A stretch of DNA of 64,000 nt, from positions 29,201 through 93,200 of the forward strand of contig QZKP01000040.1 in NCBI GenBank assembly GCA_003605055.1. The letters are read 5' to 3'. This DNA comes from Desulfarculus sp. (GTDB lineage Bacteria; Desulfobacterota; Desulfarculia; Desulfarculales; Desulfarculaceae). The notes beneath the pieces were generated by a model, which was not told the DNA's origin, ran no database searches, and saw nothing but the letters and a program-made list of their open reading frames with translations. This document shows positions 25,275 to 35,017 of the stretch, piece by piece. Every line of letters begins with the position of its first letter. Position 1 is the first letter of the stretch. Made by a program: the position numbers and the translations under genes.

Positions 25275-28200
25275 TCAGGAGGCGTCCAGGACCTCCCGCA
25301 CCATGATCAGCAGGTCTTGCAGGCGGTAGGGCTTGTTGATCATCCTGCAAGCCCCGGTGGCGAGTAGTTTGTTGCGCAGGCCGCTCTGGGTGTAGCCGGT
25401 GGCCACGATCACCTTGGCCTGGGGGTTCTTGGCCAGCAGCTCGGCCAGGCAGCGCTCCCCGCCCATGCCGGGCATGCCCAGGTCCAGAATCACCAAATCC
25501 ACCTGCCCTGACCGCTCCTGGTACATCTCCAAGGCCCCCTCACCGCTGTCGGCGGTGAGCACCTGGTAGCCGCGGCCAGCCAGCAGTTGGCGGGTGGACT
25601 CCAGGATGGCCGCCTCGTCGTCCACCACCAGGATGGTCTCCCGTCCGCCGCGGGGCTGGGGCGCCGGCCCGGCCTCGGGCTGGGCCGCGGCCTCCTCGGC
25701 CGACAGGGCGGGCAGGTAGATGGTGAAGCAAGCGCCCTGGCCGGGCTGGCTCTGGCAGGCGATGTACCCCTGGTGCCCCTCCACGATGCCATAGGCCGAA
25801 AACAGGCCCAGCCCGCTGCCCTCGCCCACCTTCTTGGTGGTGAAGAAGGGCTCGAAGACGTGGCGCAGGGTCTCCTCGTCCATGCCCTGGCCGTTGTCGC
25901 TGACCGTGAGCACCACGTGCGGGCCGGGCTTGAGCGCCGGGTGCAGGCGGCAGAACTCCTCGTCCAAGACCGCGTTCTTGGTCGCGAAGATCAGCCGGCC
26001 GCCCTGGGGCATGGCGTCGCGGGCGTTGGCCCCCAGGTTCATCAAGAGCTGCTCCAACTGGTTGGCGTCGCCCTTGACCAGCCACAGTTCCGGCTGCAGG
26101 CGGGCATCCATGCCGATCATCTTGGGGATGGTGCGCTCCAAGATGGTCACCGCCTCGGCCACCTTCTGGTTCAGGTTCAGGGGCGCCAGCCGGGAGTCGG
26201 CCTTGCGCCCGAACTCCAGCAGCCGGCGCACCAGGTCCGCGGCCCGGTTGACCGCGTCGTCTATCTGCTGGAGTTGGCCGCGGCCGAGCTGGTCCAGGCC
26301 GGGGCGCTCGGCCATAAGCTGCACGTAGCCGCCCACCTGCTGCAGAATGTTGTTGAAGTCGTGGGCAATGCCGCTGGCCAGCACGCCGACGGCCTCCATC
26401 TTCTGCACCTGCACGACGTGCTCCTGGAGCTGCTTGAGCTCCCGCTGGGCCAGCACCCGCTGGGTGACCTCCCGCCCGGAGCCGCTGACGTAGGGCTCCT
26501 GCCCCGGGCGCTGCACCAGGACGTTGTGATACTCCAGGTAGTGCAGGCCGTCCTCCTGGTCCAGATATGCGCACACCCCCTCTGCCCGGCCCTCCCGCTG
26601 CATAGCGGGCAAGTACTCCTGCCTGAAATCCACGGCGTCCTCTGAGCGCATGAAGTCAGTAATGAGCCGGCCCACCACCTCCTCCAGGGAGCGGCCCATG
26701 GCCTTTAGCACCGCCAAGTTGGCCGAAAGCAGGCGGCCGTCCAGGTCGTGGGTGTAGATGAAGTCGCCGATGGTGTTGAACAGGTTGCGGTAGCGCCTCT
26801 CCGACTCCTTGAGCGCATCCTCGGCCTGACGGCGCCGGGCAGCCAACATGGCGTGGGCCACCTGGTCGGCGATGGCCCCGGCAAAGGCCGCCTCGTCCTC
26901 GCTCCAGCGCCGGCGCTGGCCGCCGTGCTCCAGGCAAACCACCCCCATCAACCGCCCTTCCAGACGCACGGCCGCGTCCAGCCGGGAGGCCGCCGGCTGG
27001 GCCGAGGGCAGGGCCTGGTAGAACTGGCCGGTGCGGGGGTCGCTGGCCGCGTCGCTGGCCTCCACCGTGCGGCCGGCCTCCAGGGCCGCGAAGTAATCCG
27101 GGCCCTGGGCCACAGCCAGCTCCGGCCCCCGGCCGTGCTCGCGTTGGGCGGCCTCGAATTGATCCAGGCACTGGAGCCTCTCGCGATCCGGGCTCAGCAG
27201 CCATACGCTGGCGCGCTCCACCTGCAGGGCCTGGGCGGCCAGTTCGTTGAGCTGGCCCAGGGCGGCCTGCAACTGGCCGGTGGCGATGGCCTCCAGGGCG
27301 GCGGCCTGCACGATGGCCACCTGCTGACGGCCCACCCGCTCCAACCGGGCCAGGTTCTCCTCTTCGGCCCGCTTGTGCTCGCTGATGTCCCGGAAGAAAA
27401 CCTGCAAGGCCGGCCGCCCCTCCCAGTCCACCACCCGGGCGGACACCTCCATCCACTTGACCCGCCCGTCCTTGGTGAGCATGCGGCAGGAGAAGGCCCG
27501 CGGCCCGGCCTGGCCGGCGATGCGGGCCCGATAGCGCTGCACGGCCTGCTGCAGGTCCTCGGGGTGTAAAAACACCTCCGGCCCCAGGCCCACTGCCTCG
27601 GCCGGCTCCCAGCCCAGGATCTCCTTCATGGCCTGGTTGGCATAGACCACCACCTCGTCCTGCACCACCGCGATCAGCGCGCTGGACTGCTCCACCAGGT
27701 TTCGGTAGCGGGCCTCGGAATGCTGCAGGTCGTCGGCCATGCTGCGCAGGCGGTTGAGGTCGCTGGCCACCATCAGCACCCCGCGGCCGGGTTCGTTGCG
27801 GGCGAACATAGAGCTGCTGACCAGGCAGCGCACCGGCTGCCCGTTGCGGTCGGGCAGGTCCACTTCCTCGCCGCGCACCTGGCCCTTGAGCAACCGGGCC
27901 AGGAATTCCCGCGACTCGCTGGGGCGGGCCTGGGCCGGGCGCAGCACCTCCTCCACCCGGCGGCCCAGGATCGCCTCCAGCCGGGGATAGCCCAGCAGCT
28001 CGGCCAGGCTCCGGTTGGCCCAGGTTAGGCGCCCGCCCTGCAGGCGGGCCAGGCCGCTGGGCACCGCCTGGACCATGGCCCGGTACATGGCCCGGGGGGA
28101 GATCACCTTGCCGTAGCGCTTGATGCCCACGAACAGGGCCAGGGCGATGGGCGAAACCGCCAGGTTGGCCAAGGCCGGGAAGCCGGGGCCGGCCTTGGCC

Positions 28201-28784
28201 ATGTACCACTGAGCCAGTCCTTGCAGGACCAGGGCCAGGACGCCGCCGGCCACCAGCATGTACTTCTCGCGGCGGGCGTCCGGGTCCTGCTCCCGGCGGG
28301 CGTGCCGGTACAGGGCGGTCAGCATGGCCAGCATGAAGATGAAGCAGTAGAGGAGGAAGGCCTGCCACCAGGGGTTGAAGTGGCTGGAGGCTCCCAGGCT
28401 CACGCCGTACAGCCGGGCGCTGGTCCAGTTGGGCTCGGTGAGGGCGGTCAGATAGAATCCCAGGCCGGGCCCGTATATCCACAGGCGGTCCCGCCAAAGG
28501 ACCGGCCGCATGAGAGTCAGGATCAGCTCGCCTACAAAGGCCGGCACCATGAGGGGCAGAAAGCTCAACCAGCGGTAGAGGGTGAAGGCGGTCCCGGGGT
28601 AGTGGGTGACGGCGGTGAGGCTGACCAGGGCATCGAAAAAGGCCCAGGCCATGGCCCAGACCAGCCAGCGTTCCACGGCCCCGGTCTTGGGGTCGTCCGG
28701 GTTATAGCGCCCTAGATAGACCAGCAGCGCTACGGCGTAGCCCACCGTGAAGGCCAGATTGAGCAGGTAATAGGTCGGAAACAT
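25275..28784 (-). CDS. Membrane-bound hybrid sensor histidine kinase (PAS/GAF/REC)
   Basis: 1169 aa. Residues 1-230 hold about seven hydrophobic helices (7TM-type histidine-kinase sensor). Three PAS domains follow (around 250-345, 355-475 and 660-780) with a GAF domain at 490-650. The HisKA motif is SGIAHDFNNIL (phosphorylated His), the ATPase N box LGANARDAM, with G boxes DNGQGM and GEGSGLGLF. The C-terminal receiver (ILVVDDEAAI, LVILDLGMPGMGG) has an intact phosphoacceptor Asp and lysine (INKPY). The ATG giving MFPTYYLLNL has a GGGAG site. No response regulator is adjacent; it converges with pspC, but a functional link is not shown. Confidence 0.92.
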   Translation of the reverse strand: MFPTYYLLNLAFTVGYAVALLVYLGRYNPDDPKTGAVERWLVWAMAWAFFDALVSLTAVTHYPGTAFTLYRWLSFLPLMVPAFVGELILTLMRPVLWRDRLWIYGPGLGFYLTALTEPNWTSARLYGVSLGASSHFNPWWQAFLLYCFIFMLAMLTALYRHARREQDPDARREKYMLVAGGVLALVLQGLAQWYMAKAGPGFPALANLAVSPIALALFVGIKRYGKVISPRAMYRAMVQAVPSGLARLQGGRLTWANRSLAELLGYPRLEAILGRRVEEVLRPAQARPSESREFLARLLKGQVRGEEVDLPDRNGQPVRCLVSSSMFARNEPGRGVLMVASDLNRLRSMADDLQHSEARYRNLVEQSSALIAVVQDEVVVYANQAMKEILGWEPAEAVGLGPEVFLHPEDLQQAVQRYRARIAGQAGPRAFSCRMLTKDGRVKWMEVSARVVDWEGRPALQVFFRDISEHKRAEEENLARLERVGRQQVAIVQAAALEAIATGQLQAALGQLNELAAQALQVERASVWLLSPDRERLQCLDQFEAAQREHGRGPELAVAQGPDYFAALEAGRTVEASDAASDPRTGQFYQALPSAQPAASRLDAAVRLEGRLMGVVCLEHGGQRRRWSEDEAAFAGAIADQVAHAMLAARRRQAEDALKESERRYRNLFNTIGDFIYTHDLDGRLLSANLAVLKAMGRSLEEVVGRLITDFMRSEDAVDFRQEYLPAMQREGRAEGVCAYLDQEDGLHYLEYHNVLVQRPGQEPYVSGSGREVTQRVLAQRELKQLQEHVVQVQKMEAVGVLASGIAHDFNNILQQVGGYVQLMAERPGLDQLGRGQLQQIDDAVNRAADLVRRLLEFGRKADSRLAPLNLNQKVAEAVTILERTIPKMIGMDARLQPELWLVKGDANQLEQLLMNLGANARDAMPQGGRLIFATKNAVLDEEFCRLHPALKPGPHVVLTVSDNGQGMDEETLRHVFEPFFTTKKVGEGSGLGLFSAYGIVEGHQGYIACQSQPGQGACFTIYLPALSAEEAAAQPEAGPAPQPRGGRETILVVDDEAAILESTRQLLAGRGYQVLTADSGEGALEMYQERSGQVDLVILDLGMPGMGGERCLAELLAKNPQAKVIVATGYTQSGLRNKLLATGACRMINKPYRLQDLLIMVREVLDAS

Positions 28785-28970
28785 CCCTACTCCCGCGGTG
28801 GCTGGACAGCCGCCCCCCCGGGCGCTCAAAGTGCCTTCCACGGCCGCAGCTTCTTGGCTGCTGGACGCGTGCGGACGCAAGGCGACACGCGGCCGATGCG
28901 AGACCATCTTAGCAGGCCCGGCCGCAAGAATAAAGCGGGCAAACGGTGCTTGATTTCAGGTCCGGAGGGG

Positions 28971-29531
28971 CTATCGGGGCGCGGCGCGGCCCAGGGAAAA
29001 GAGCTCCTGGTTGAGCCGCTTATGCTGGGGCGGCAGGTCTTGGCCCAGGGCCCGCTGCAGCGCCTCCGCCCCCCAGGGCAGGGCCTGGGCCGCGGCCGCG
29101 GCGCCCAGCAGCACCAGGTTGGCCCCCTTGGCCGCGCCGGCGCCCGCGGCCAGGCCGCTGGCGTCCGCGCAGATTGCGCGCACCTTGTGCCGCGCCAGGG
29201 CCCGGCGGGCCTGGGGCGAGAGGAAGCCCAGGTCCGGGGCGTTGACCACCAGGGCTGCGCCCGGGGCCAGAAAGGAAAGATTGCGCACCGCCTCGCCGGG
29301 GTCCAGGGCCAGGAGCAAATCCGCCCGGCCCGCGGCCACCAGGGGACCCTGGAAGCGGCCCACCTTCAGGTGGCTGACCACCGCCCCGCCCCGCTGGGCC
29401 ATGCCGTGCACCTCGCTGATCAGCACGCGACGGCCCTGGGCCCGGGCCGCGGCGGCCAGCACCCGGGTGACGAACAGCACCCCCTGGCCGCCCACCCCGG
29501 CCACCACCGCCTGCCAGTCGCGGGCGTTCAT
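28971..29531 (-). CDS. iorB: Indolepyruvate:ferredoxin oxidoreductase beta subunit
   Basis: 186-aa cytoplasmic subunit corresponding to the gamma-type domain of 2-oxoacid:ferredoxin oxidoreductases. The N-terminus WQAVVAGVGGQGVLFVTRVL and SEVHGMAQRGGAVVSHLKVG are diagnostic. With IorA it oxidatively decarboxylates aryl pyruvates to aryl-acetyl-CoA, reducing ferredoxin. The ATG overlaps the iorA stop (ATGA). It is the last gene of the liv-paaK-ior unit. Confidence 0.95.
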   Translation of the reverse strand: MNARDWQAVVAGVGGQGVLFVTRVLAAAARAQGRRVLISEVHGMAQRGGAVVSHLKVGRFQGPLVAAGRADLLLALDPGEAVRNLSFLAPGAALVVNAPDLGFLSPQARRALARHKVRAICADASGLAAGAGAAKGANLVLLGAAAAAQALPWGAEALQRALGQDLPPQHKRLNQELFSLGRAAPR

Positions 29532-31606
29532 GAACCGGCCTCCTGGGCGACGATGGCCCCGTGGCCGCAGACCTCCAGGCACAGGCCGCAGTCCACGCAC
29601 CAGGCCCGGTCCACCTGCACCCGGCCCTGGGCGTCGGCCTTGAGCGCCGGACAGGCGAACCAGCTCAGGCACAGACCGCAGCCCACGCAGGCCCCGGCCG
29701 GCTCCAAGACCATGCTGTGGGTGGGGCAGACCTCGGCGCAGAGCCGGCAGCCGGTGCATTTGGCCGCCTGCACCCGGATCAGGCCTTTGCGCCGGCGGGT
29801 CAGGGCCCCGGCCGGGCAGATGGCCAGGCAGCGGCCGCAGTCAGTGCAGGCGTGCTGGCGGCCGTCGAAGACGGCCTTGACGTCCGGGGCGGCGCCGGCG
29901 ACCTGCACCGGCCTCTTGACCGGCACGGCCTCGGCCGGCCGCTGGGCCGCGCAGGCGTGGCGGGCGATGATCACCGCCATGGCGCCCTCGGGGCCCCGGG
30001 CCTGTCGCCAGGCCTTCTTCAGGGTGCGGCGGGTCAGCGCCAGGTCGTAGGGATCTATCTCCTCTATCCACTCCACCCCGCAGCCCTGCACCAGGGCCCG
30101 CAGGTTCACCGGCCGGCCGGGGTGGCCGTCGGCGGTCAGGCCGCTCTCGGGCGTGGGCTGCATGCCAGTCATGGAGGTGGTCTCGTTGTCCAGGATCACC
30201 AGCACAAAGGCCGCGCCGTTGTACACCGCGTTGACCAAGCCGGCGGCGCCGGAGTGATAGAAGGTGCTGTCGCCGATGGTGGCCACCACCGGGGTCGCTT
30301 GGCCGTCGCGCTTGAAGACGCGGCTCAGGGAGCTGGCGAAGGTGATGGCCGCGCCCATGTCGTGGCAGGTGTCCACCGCGCCCTGGTTCAGGCCCAGGGT
30401 GTAGCAGCCGATGTCGCTGGGGTACACGCCGCCGGGCAGGGCCCGGCGCAGGGCGAAGAACATTGCCCGGTGCGAGCAGCCCGGGCAGAGGTTGGGCCGC
30501 CTGAGCGGCGGCTGGTCCGGCACGGTCAGCAGCCTGCCCCGGGGCCGGGGCACCCGCACCCGGGCCTCCCGGAGGGCCCGCTCCAGCACCGAGCCCAGCA
30601 CGTCCGGGGTCAGCTCGCCGGCCGAGGGCACGTGGCCCGAGCCGCGGCCCCAGAGCCGGTCGCGCTGCGGGGACAGAAGCTCCAGCAGCGGCTCGGTCTC
30701 CTCCAGGACCAGCACCCGGCCGCAGGAGGACAGCAGCTCGCGGACCGGCTCTATCGGCAGGGGATAAGGCATGGCAGTCTGCAGGAAGGGGATCGCCCCC
30801 TCCTCCACGGGCAGGCCCAGCTCGGCCAGCAGGTCCCGGGCCAGGGCCGCGGCCACGCCCGAGGCCAGGATGCCCAGGCGGGCTTTGGCCCGGGCCGGCG
30901 CGTGCCAGATGTTCAGGCTCCGGCTGGCGCTGGCCCAGGCGGCGATACGCGCCATTTTGGCGTTCAGGGCCTGGTGCAGGGCCAGGCGCATCTTGGGGAT
31001 GGCCGCCCAGCGGAAGGGGTCCTTGACGAAGACCGCCGGCCGCTGCACCTCCCGGGGCGCGCGCAGGCCGATCACCTGGCGGCCGTGGCAGACGCGCAGG
31101 GTGGGCCGGATCATCACCGGTATCTGGAAGCGCTCGGAGAGCCGATAGGCCGGGGCCACCAGGTCCCGGGCCATGGCCGGGCTGTCCGGGTCCAGGACCG
31201 GCAGCTTGGCGAAGTGGGCCAACAGGCGGCTGTCCTGCTCGGTCTGGCTGGAGTGGGGGCCCGGGTCGTCGGCGCTGATGAGGATCATGCCGCCGATCAC
31301 GCCGATGTAGGCCGCGCTCATCACCGGGTCCAGGGCCACGTTGAGCCCCACCTGCTTCATGGCGCAGGCCGTGCGCTGGCCGGTGTAGGCCGCGGCCAGG
31401 GCCACCTCCACGGCCACCTTCTCGTTGACCGACCACTCGCAGTAGGGCGGGTGGGCCCGCTCGCGGCCGAAGGCCGCCACCGCGGGCAGTATCTCGCTGC
31501 TGGGGGTGCCGGGGTAGGCGGTCATCACCTGCACGCCGGCCTCCACCAGGCCGCGGCCCAGGGCCTGATTGCCCAGCAGTATCTCCTGCCGCCTCTGCTT
31601 GGCCAA
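29528..31606 (-). CDS. iorA: Indolepyruvate:ferredoxin oxidoreductase alpha subunit with extra Fe-S motifs
   Basis: 692 aa. The N-terminal pyrimidine-type domain (MTAYPGTPSSEILPAV) is followed by a transketolase-like domain and the TPP-binding domain (NLCPGCSHR; GDSTFYHSG; ILDNETTSMTG). The C-terminus has four cysteine motifs, CTDCGRCLAIC, CTGCRLCAEVC, CVGCGLC and CVDCGLCLEVC, i.e. twice the usual two [4Fe-4S] clusters. The length exceeds the usual 600-640 aa accordingly. I chose a TTG start seven bases after GGAG; no better ATG exists upstream. Substrate could be phenylpyruvate, indolepyruvate or hydroxyphenylpyruvate. Confidence 0.93.
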   Translation of the reverse strand: MAKQRRQEILLGNQALGRGLVEAGVQVMTAYPGTPSSEILPAVAAFGRERAHPPYCEWSVNEKVAVEVALAAAYTGQRTACAMKQVGLNVALDPVMSAAYIGVIGGMILISADDPGPHSSQTEQDSRLLAHFAKLPVLDPDSPAMARDLVAPAYRLSERFQIPVMIRPTLRVCHGRQVIGLRAPREVQRPAVFVKDPFRWAAIPKMRLALHQALNAKMARIAAWASASRSLNIWHAPARAKARLGILASGVAAALARDLLAELGLPVEEGAIPFLQTAMPYPLPIEPVRELLSSCGRVLVLEETEPLLELLSPQRDRLWGRGSGHVPSAGELTPDVLGSVLERALREARVRVPRPRGRLLTVPDQPPLRRPNLCPGCSHRAMFFALRRALPGGVYPSDIGCYTLGLNQGAVDTCHDMGAAITFASSLSRVFKRDGQATPVVATIGDSTFYHSGAAGLVNAVYNGAAFVLVILDNETTSMTGMQPTPESGLTADGHPGRPVNLRALVQGCGVEWIEEIDPYDLALTRRTLKKAWRQARGPEGAMAVIIARHACAAQRPAEAVPVKRPVQVAGAAPDVKAVFDGRQHACTDCGRCLAICPAGALTRRRKGLIRVQAAKCTGCRLCAEVCPTHSMVLEPAGACVGCGLCLSWFACPALKADAQGRVQVDRAWCVDCGLCLEVCGHGAIVAQEAGS

Positions 31607-31641
31607 TTCCGTGCTCCGCGGGGGGGCGATAAAACCGAGGG

Positions 31642-31707
31642 CTAAAATAACCCGGCCGGGGCCGGGTTGCAAGTCGCGGCGGCCGGGGCCGGGCCCCGGC
31701 CGCCGCG
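31642..31707 (-). terminator. Two consecutive hairpins between livK and iorA
   Basis: Just past the livK stop, minus-strand RNA forms a perfect 15-bp stem (CGCGGCGGCCGGGGC and its complement, 3-nt loop), then a 9-bp stem AACCCGGCC/GGCCGGGTT followed by ATTTTAG. The second is an intrinsic terminator, so iorAB is probably expressed at a lower level than livK, by partial read-through or from a promoter I cannot see. Confidence 0.8.
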
Positions 31708-31712
31708 GGTGG

Positions 31713-32912
31713 TTACTTGGCCGTGACGAACTGGCCGCCCTTGACCTGCAGGATGACCATGGAGTCCTCGCCCAGGCCGTTGTGGTCCTGGGGGCTGAGG
31801 TTGTACACGCCGCTGACGCCCACGTAGTTCTTGGTCTTCTCCAGCTCCGCGCGCACCTTGTCCGGGTTGGTGCCCACCTTCTTCATGGCGTTGGCCAGCA
31901 GATACACCGCGTCCCAGGCGTAGCCGGAGTGGGTGTTGATGGGGTAGCGCTTGTCGTACTTATACACGTCGGTGTACAGGCGCACGAACTCGGCGATGAC
32001 CTTCTTCTGGGGGTCGCTGTCGGGCAGGCCCTTGTAGACCATGAGCTTGGTGGCCGGCATCAGGTCGCCCTCGGCCGCGGCCCCGGCCAGCTTCAGGTAG
32101 CTGGGCCCGGGCACGCCGTGGCACTGGAACAGGGGCATCTTAAGCCCCAGAGCGTGGTGGTTCTTGGAGACGATGGCCGCGGCCGGGCCGATGGTCCAGC
32201 AGATGATGACCGCGGGCTTCTTGGCCGCCAGGGCCGTGAGCTGGGTCTTCATGTCCACGTCCTTGGGGTTGAACTGCTCGCTGCCCACGATGCTCAGGCC
32301 GTACTTGGGGGCCAGCTTTTTCACCCAGACCGCGCCGTCGCGGCCGAAGCCGTCGCTGGCGCTGAGCAGGCCGATCTTGGTCAGGCCGTGGGCCTTGAGA
32401 TAGCCCAGCACCTTGGCCACCGCCACCGAGGAGCGCTGGGGTGCCTTGAACACGTAGCGGGCGGTGCCCAGGTCCATCTTGCCCAGCTTGCCCTCCATGA
32501 TCACCGGGTCGCCGCCCACGGTCATCACGGTGGGCATCTTGGCCGCCTCCACCTGCTTCTTGACCGCCATGCCGGTGCCGGTGCGGGTGGGGCCGATCAC
32601 CCCGGCCACCTTGTCCACGCTCACGAACTTCTTGAAGGCCATCACCGCCTTGGTGGGCTCGCCCTCGGTGTCGGCCAGCACCAGCTCGATGGGCCGGCCC
32701 TGGATGCCGCCCTCCTTGTTGATCTTATCCGCCACCATGATGGCCACCAGCTTGGTGGGCGCACCGATCACCGCCGCCGGCCCGCTCAGGGCGAAGAAGG
32801 CCCCGATCTTCACCGGCTCGAACTTGGTGCCCGAGGCCATGGCCGGCGCGGCCAGGGCCGAGGCAACCAGCAGGCATATTGCCAGCAGGGCCAGTTTGCG
32901 CAGTCCTCTCAT
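31713..32912 (-). CDS. livK: Branched-chain/aromatic amino-acid ABC transporter substrate-binding protein
   Basis: 399-aa periplasmic protein with a clear signal peptide (MRGLRKLALLAICLLVASAL, cleavage near AMA-SG). The mature part has the type I periplasmic-binding fold (VKIGAFFALSGPAAVIG, INKEGGIQGRPIELVLADTE, GVIGPTRTGTGMAVKK). It delivers substrate to LivHMGF. Its placement between paaK and iorA suggests the ligand is an aromatic amino acid or aryl acid rather than leucine, but ligand residues cannot be read with confidence. Confidence 0.92.
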   Translation of the reverse strand: MRGLRKLALLAICLLVASALAAPAMASGTKFEPVKIGAFFALSGPAAVIGAPTKLVAIMVADKINKEGGIQGRPIELVLADTEGEPTKAVMAFKKFVSVDKVAGVIGPTRTGTGMAVKKQVEAAKMPTVMTVGGDPVIMEGKLGKMDLGTARYVFKAPQRSSVAVAKVLGYLKAHGLTKIGLLSASDGFGRDGAVWVKKLAPKYGLSIVGSEQFNPKDVDMKTQLTALAAKKPAVIICWTIGPAAAIVSKNHHALGLKMPLFQCHGVPGPSYLKLAGAAAEGDLMPATKLMVYKGLPDSDPQKKVIAEFVRLYTDVYKYDKRYPINTHSGYAWDAVYLLANAMKKVGTNPDKVRAELEKTKNYVGVSGVYNLSPQDHNGLGEDSMVILQVKGGQFVTAK

Positions 32913-32966
32913 CTCCTGCCTCCCTTGGTTTGGCCCCTGCCGCGCGCGCGGGGGGCCGTCTTTGGT

Positions 32967-34250
32967 CTATGCGAAGCGGCGGTCGAACACCCGCTGCGAC
33001 TTGCGCTCGCTGCGAGGCAGACTGCCGTAATCCACGATCTCCACCTTGGCGCTGACCAGGATGGTGTCCTTGACGCGCTTGGCGATGGCCGCGGCCAGGG
33101 CCGGGTCCTCGCCGGCGCGGCCCTCGGGCGCCCGCTCCACCTTGACGGTCATGTAGTCCCGGCCGTCCTCCCCGTGCTCCAGGATCACCTGGTACTCGCT
33201 GCCCACGCCCTGGCCCGCGGAGAGCACATGGTCAATCTGGCCGGGGTAGATGTTCACCGCCCGGAACTTGATCATGTCGTCGCTGCGGCCCAGGATGCGG
33301 TCGTGGCGGGGCAGTAAGTTGCCGCAGGCGCAGTCTCCGGGCAGCAGGCGGGTCAGGTCCCGGGTGCGGTAGCGGATGAGCGGGGCCGCCTCTTTGCACA
33401 GGGTGGTGACCACCATCTCCCCGGTCTGCCCCGGCTCCACCGGCTGCAACGTCTCTGGGTCCAGTACCTCCAGGATGTAGTAGTCGGCCCAGTAGTGGAT
33501 GCCGGCATGGGCCGCGCACTCCAGGCCGGTGCCCGGGCCGTAGAGCTCGGTCAGGCCCGGGATGTCGAACAGCTCGGCGCCCAGGCCCTGGGCGATGCGC
33601 TGGCGCATGGCCTGGCTGGTGCGCTCGCTGCCGTAGATGACCTTGTTCAGCTTGACTTGGCCCAGCAGCCCCCGGCGGGTCAACTCCTCGGCCAGGAGTA
33701 GGGCCATGGAGGAGGTGCAGCAGATCACCGTGGTCTGGAAGTCCAGGAGGAACTGGCACTGCATCTCCAGGTTGCCCGGCCCCACGGGCAGGGCCAGGGC
33801 CCCGAAGCGCTCGCAGCCGGCCTGGAAGCCCGCGCCCGCGGTCCACACGCCGTAGCCCACCGCGATCTGCACCCGGTCGGCCCGGGTGAGCCCGGCCATC
33901 TGGTAGCAGCGGGCGAACATGTGGGCCCAGTCGTCTATGTCCTTTTGGGTGTAGGCCAGCACCTTGCGCTTGCCGGTGGTGCCGCTGCTGGCGTGGATGC
34001 GCACCACGTCGGTGAGCGGCACCGAGAGCAGGGGGAAGGGGTAGCCAACGCGCAGGTCCTCGGCGGTGGTGAAGGGCAGGCGTTGCAGGTCCTTTAGGCT
34101 CTGGATGTCCTCCGGGGCCGCGCCGGCCTGGTGCAGGCGCTGGCGATAGAAATCGCTGCCCTCATAGGCGTGGCGCACGGTCCACTGCAAGCCCTTGAGC
34201 TGGTGCGCGGCCAGCCCTGCTTGATCGCCAAAGAAAGGCATGAAGCTCAT
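32967..34250 (-). CDS. paaK: Phenylacetate-CoA ligase family protein
   Basis: 427-aa adenylate-forming enzyme. The N-terminus (LKGLQWTVRHAYEGSDFYRQR), the P-loop SSGTTGKRKVLAYT, the GLTELYGPG region and the C-terminal domain with ILGRSDDMIKFRAVNIYPGQ are all family-typical. It ligates CoA to phenylacetate, or to the indoleacetate or arylacetate that IorAB-type chemistry produces. It lies 54 nt upstream of livK and 5 nt after livF, in one transcription unit. Confidence 0.94.
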   Translation of the reverse strand: MSFMPFFGDQAGLAAHQLKGLQWTVRHAYEGSDFYRQRLHQAGAAPEDIQSLKDLQRLPFTTAEDLRVGYPFPLLSVPLTDVVRIHASSGTTGKRKVLAYTQKDIDDWAHMFARCYQMAGLTRADRVQIAVGYGVWTAGAGFQAGCERFGALALPVGPGNLEMQCQFLLDFQTTVICCTSSMALLLAEELTRRGLLGQVKLNKVIYGSERTSQAMRQRIAQGLGAELFDIPGLTELYGPGTGLECAAHAGIHYWADYYILEVLDPETLQPVEPGQTGEMVVTTLCKEAAPLIRYRTRDLTRLLPGDCACGNLLPRHDRILGRSDDMIKFRAVNIYPGQIDHVLSAGQGVGSEYQVILEHGEDGRDYMTVKVERAPEGRAGEDPALAAAIAKRVKDTILVSAKVEIVDYGSLPRSERKSQRVFDRRFA

Positions 34251-34255
34251 ATCTG

Positions 34256-35017
34256 CTAGCTCCCTTGACTGGGCCGGGGGGCCGGGGCCCCGGGCCGGGC
34301 CCGCCGCGGCCCCAGGAAGGCCTCGCGCAGCATCTCGTCGGCCAGTATCTCTTGCGGCGTGCCTTGGTGGCGGATGCGGCCGTTGGTGATGATATAGCCC
34401 CGCTGGGCCACGGACAATGCGCCCAGGGCGTTCTGCTCCACCAAGAGCACCGAGCAGCCCTGGGCCGGCAGGTCGCGCACCACGCCCAGGATCTCAGCGG
34501 CGATCTTGGGGGCCAGGCCCAGGGAGGGCTCGTCCAACAGCAACAGCTTGGGCCGGGCCATGAGCCCCCGGGCCATGGCCAGCATCTGTTGCTCGCCGCC
34601 GCTGAGCGTGCCGGCCTCCTGGTCCAGGCGCTCGGCCAGCACCGGAAAGATGGCCAGCACCCGCTCCAGGTCGCGCTGCACCCGCTCCCGCTGCCGGCGG
34701 CGCAGGCGCAGGTAGGCCCCCAGCTCCAGGTTCTCGCGCACGCTCAGGGGCCCGAAGAGCTGGCGGCCCTCGGGCACCTGCACCACCCCGGCGGCCACCA
34801 CCGCCGAGGGGGACAGGCCGCTGATCTCCCGGCGCTCCAGCACCACCCGGCCTTGCTGGGGCTTGAGCAGGCCGGAGATGAGCCCCAGCAGGGTGCTCTT
34901 GCCCGCTCCGTTCATGCCCAGCAGGGCCACTACCTCGTCCGGGCCCACCGCCAGGCTCACGTCGGTCAGGGCCCGCACCCGGCCGTAGCTTAAGTGCACT
35001 GACTCCACCCTAAGCAA
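34256..35017 (-). CDS. livF: Amino-acid ABC transporter ATPase LivF
   Basis: 253-aa ATPase. Walker A GMNGAGKST, Q-loop, signature TLSGGEQQMLAMARGL, Walker B LLLLDEPSLGLAP and the switch VLLVEQNA are typical of the LivF branch. I take the TTG giving (M)LRVESVHLSYG, which overlaps the livG stop; a GTG three codons later is an alternative. It couples ATP hydrolysis to import through LivHM. Confidence 0.95.
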   Translation of the reverse strand: MLRVESVHLSYGRVRALTDVSLAVGPDEVVALLGMNGAGKSTLLGLISGLLKPQQGRVVLERREISGLSPSAVVAAGVVQVPEGRQLFGPLSVRENLELGAYLRLRRRQRERVQRDLERVLAIFPVLAERLDQEAGTLSGGEQQMLAMARGLMARPKLLLLDEPSLGLAPKIAAEILGVVRDLPAQGCSVLLVEQNALGALSVAQRGYIITNGRIRHQGTPQEILADEMLREAFLGPRRARPGAPAPRPSQGS

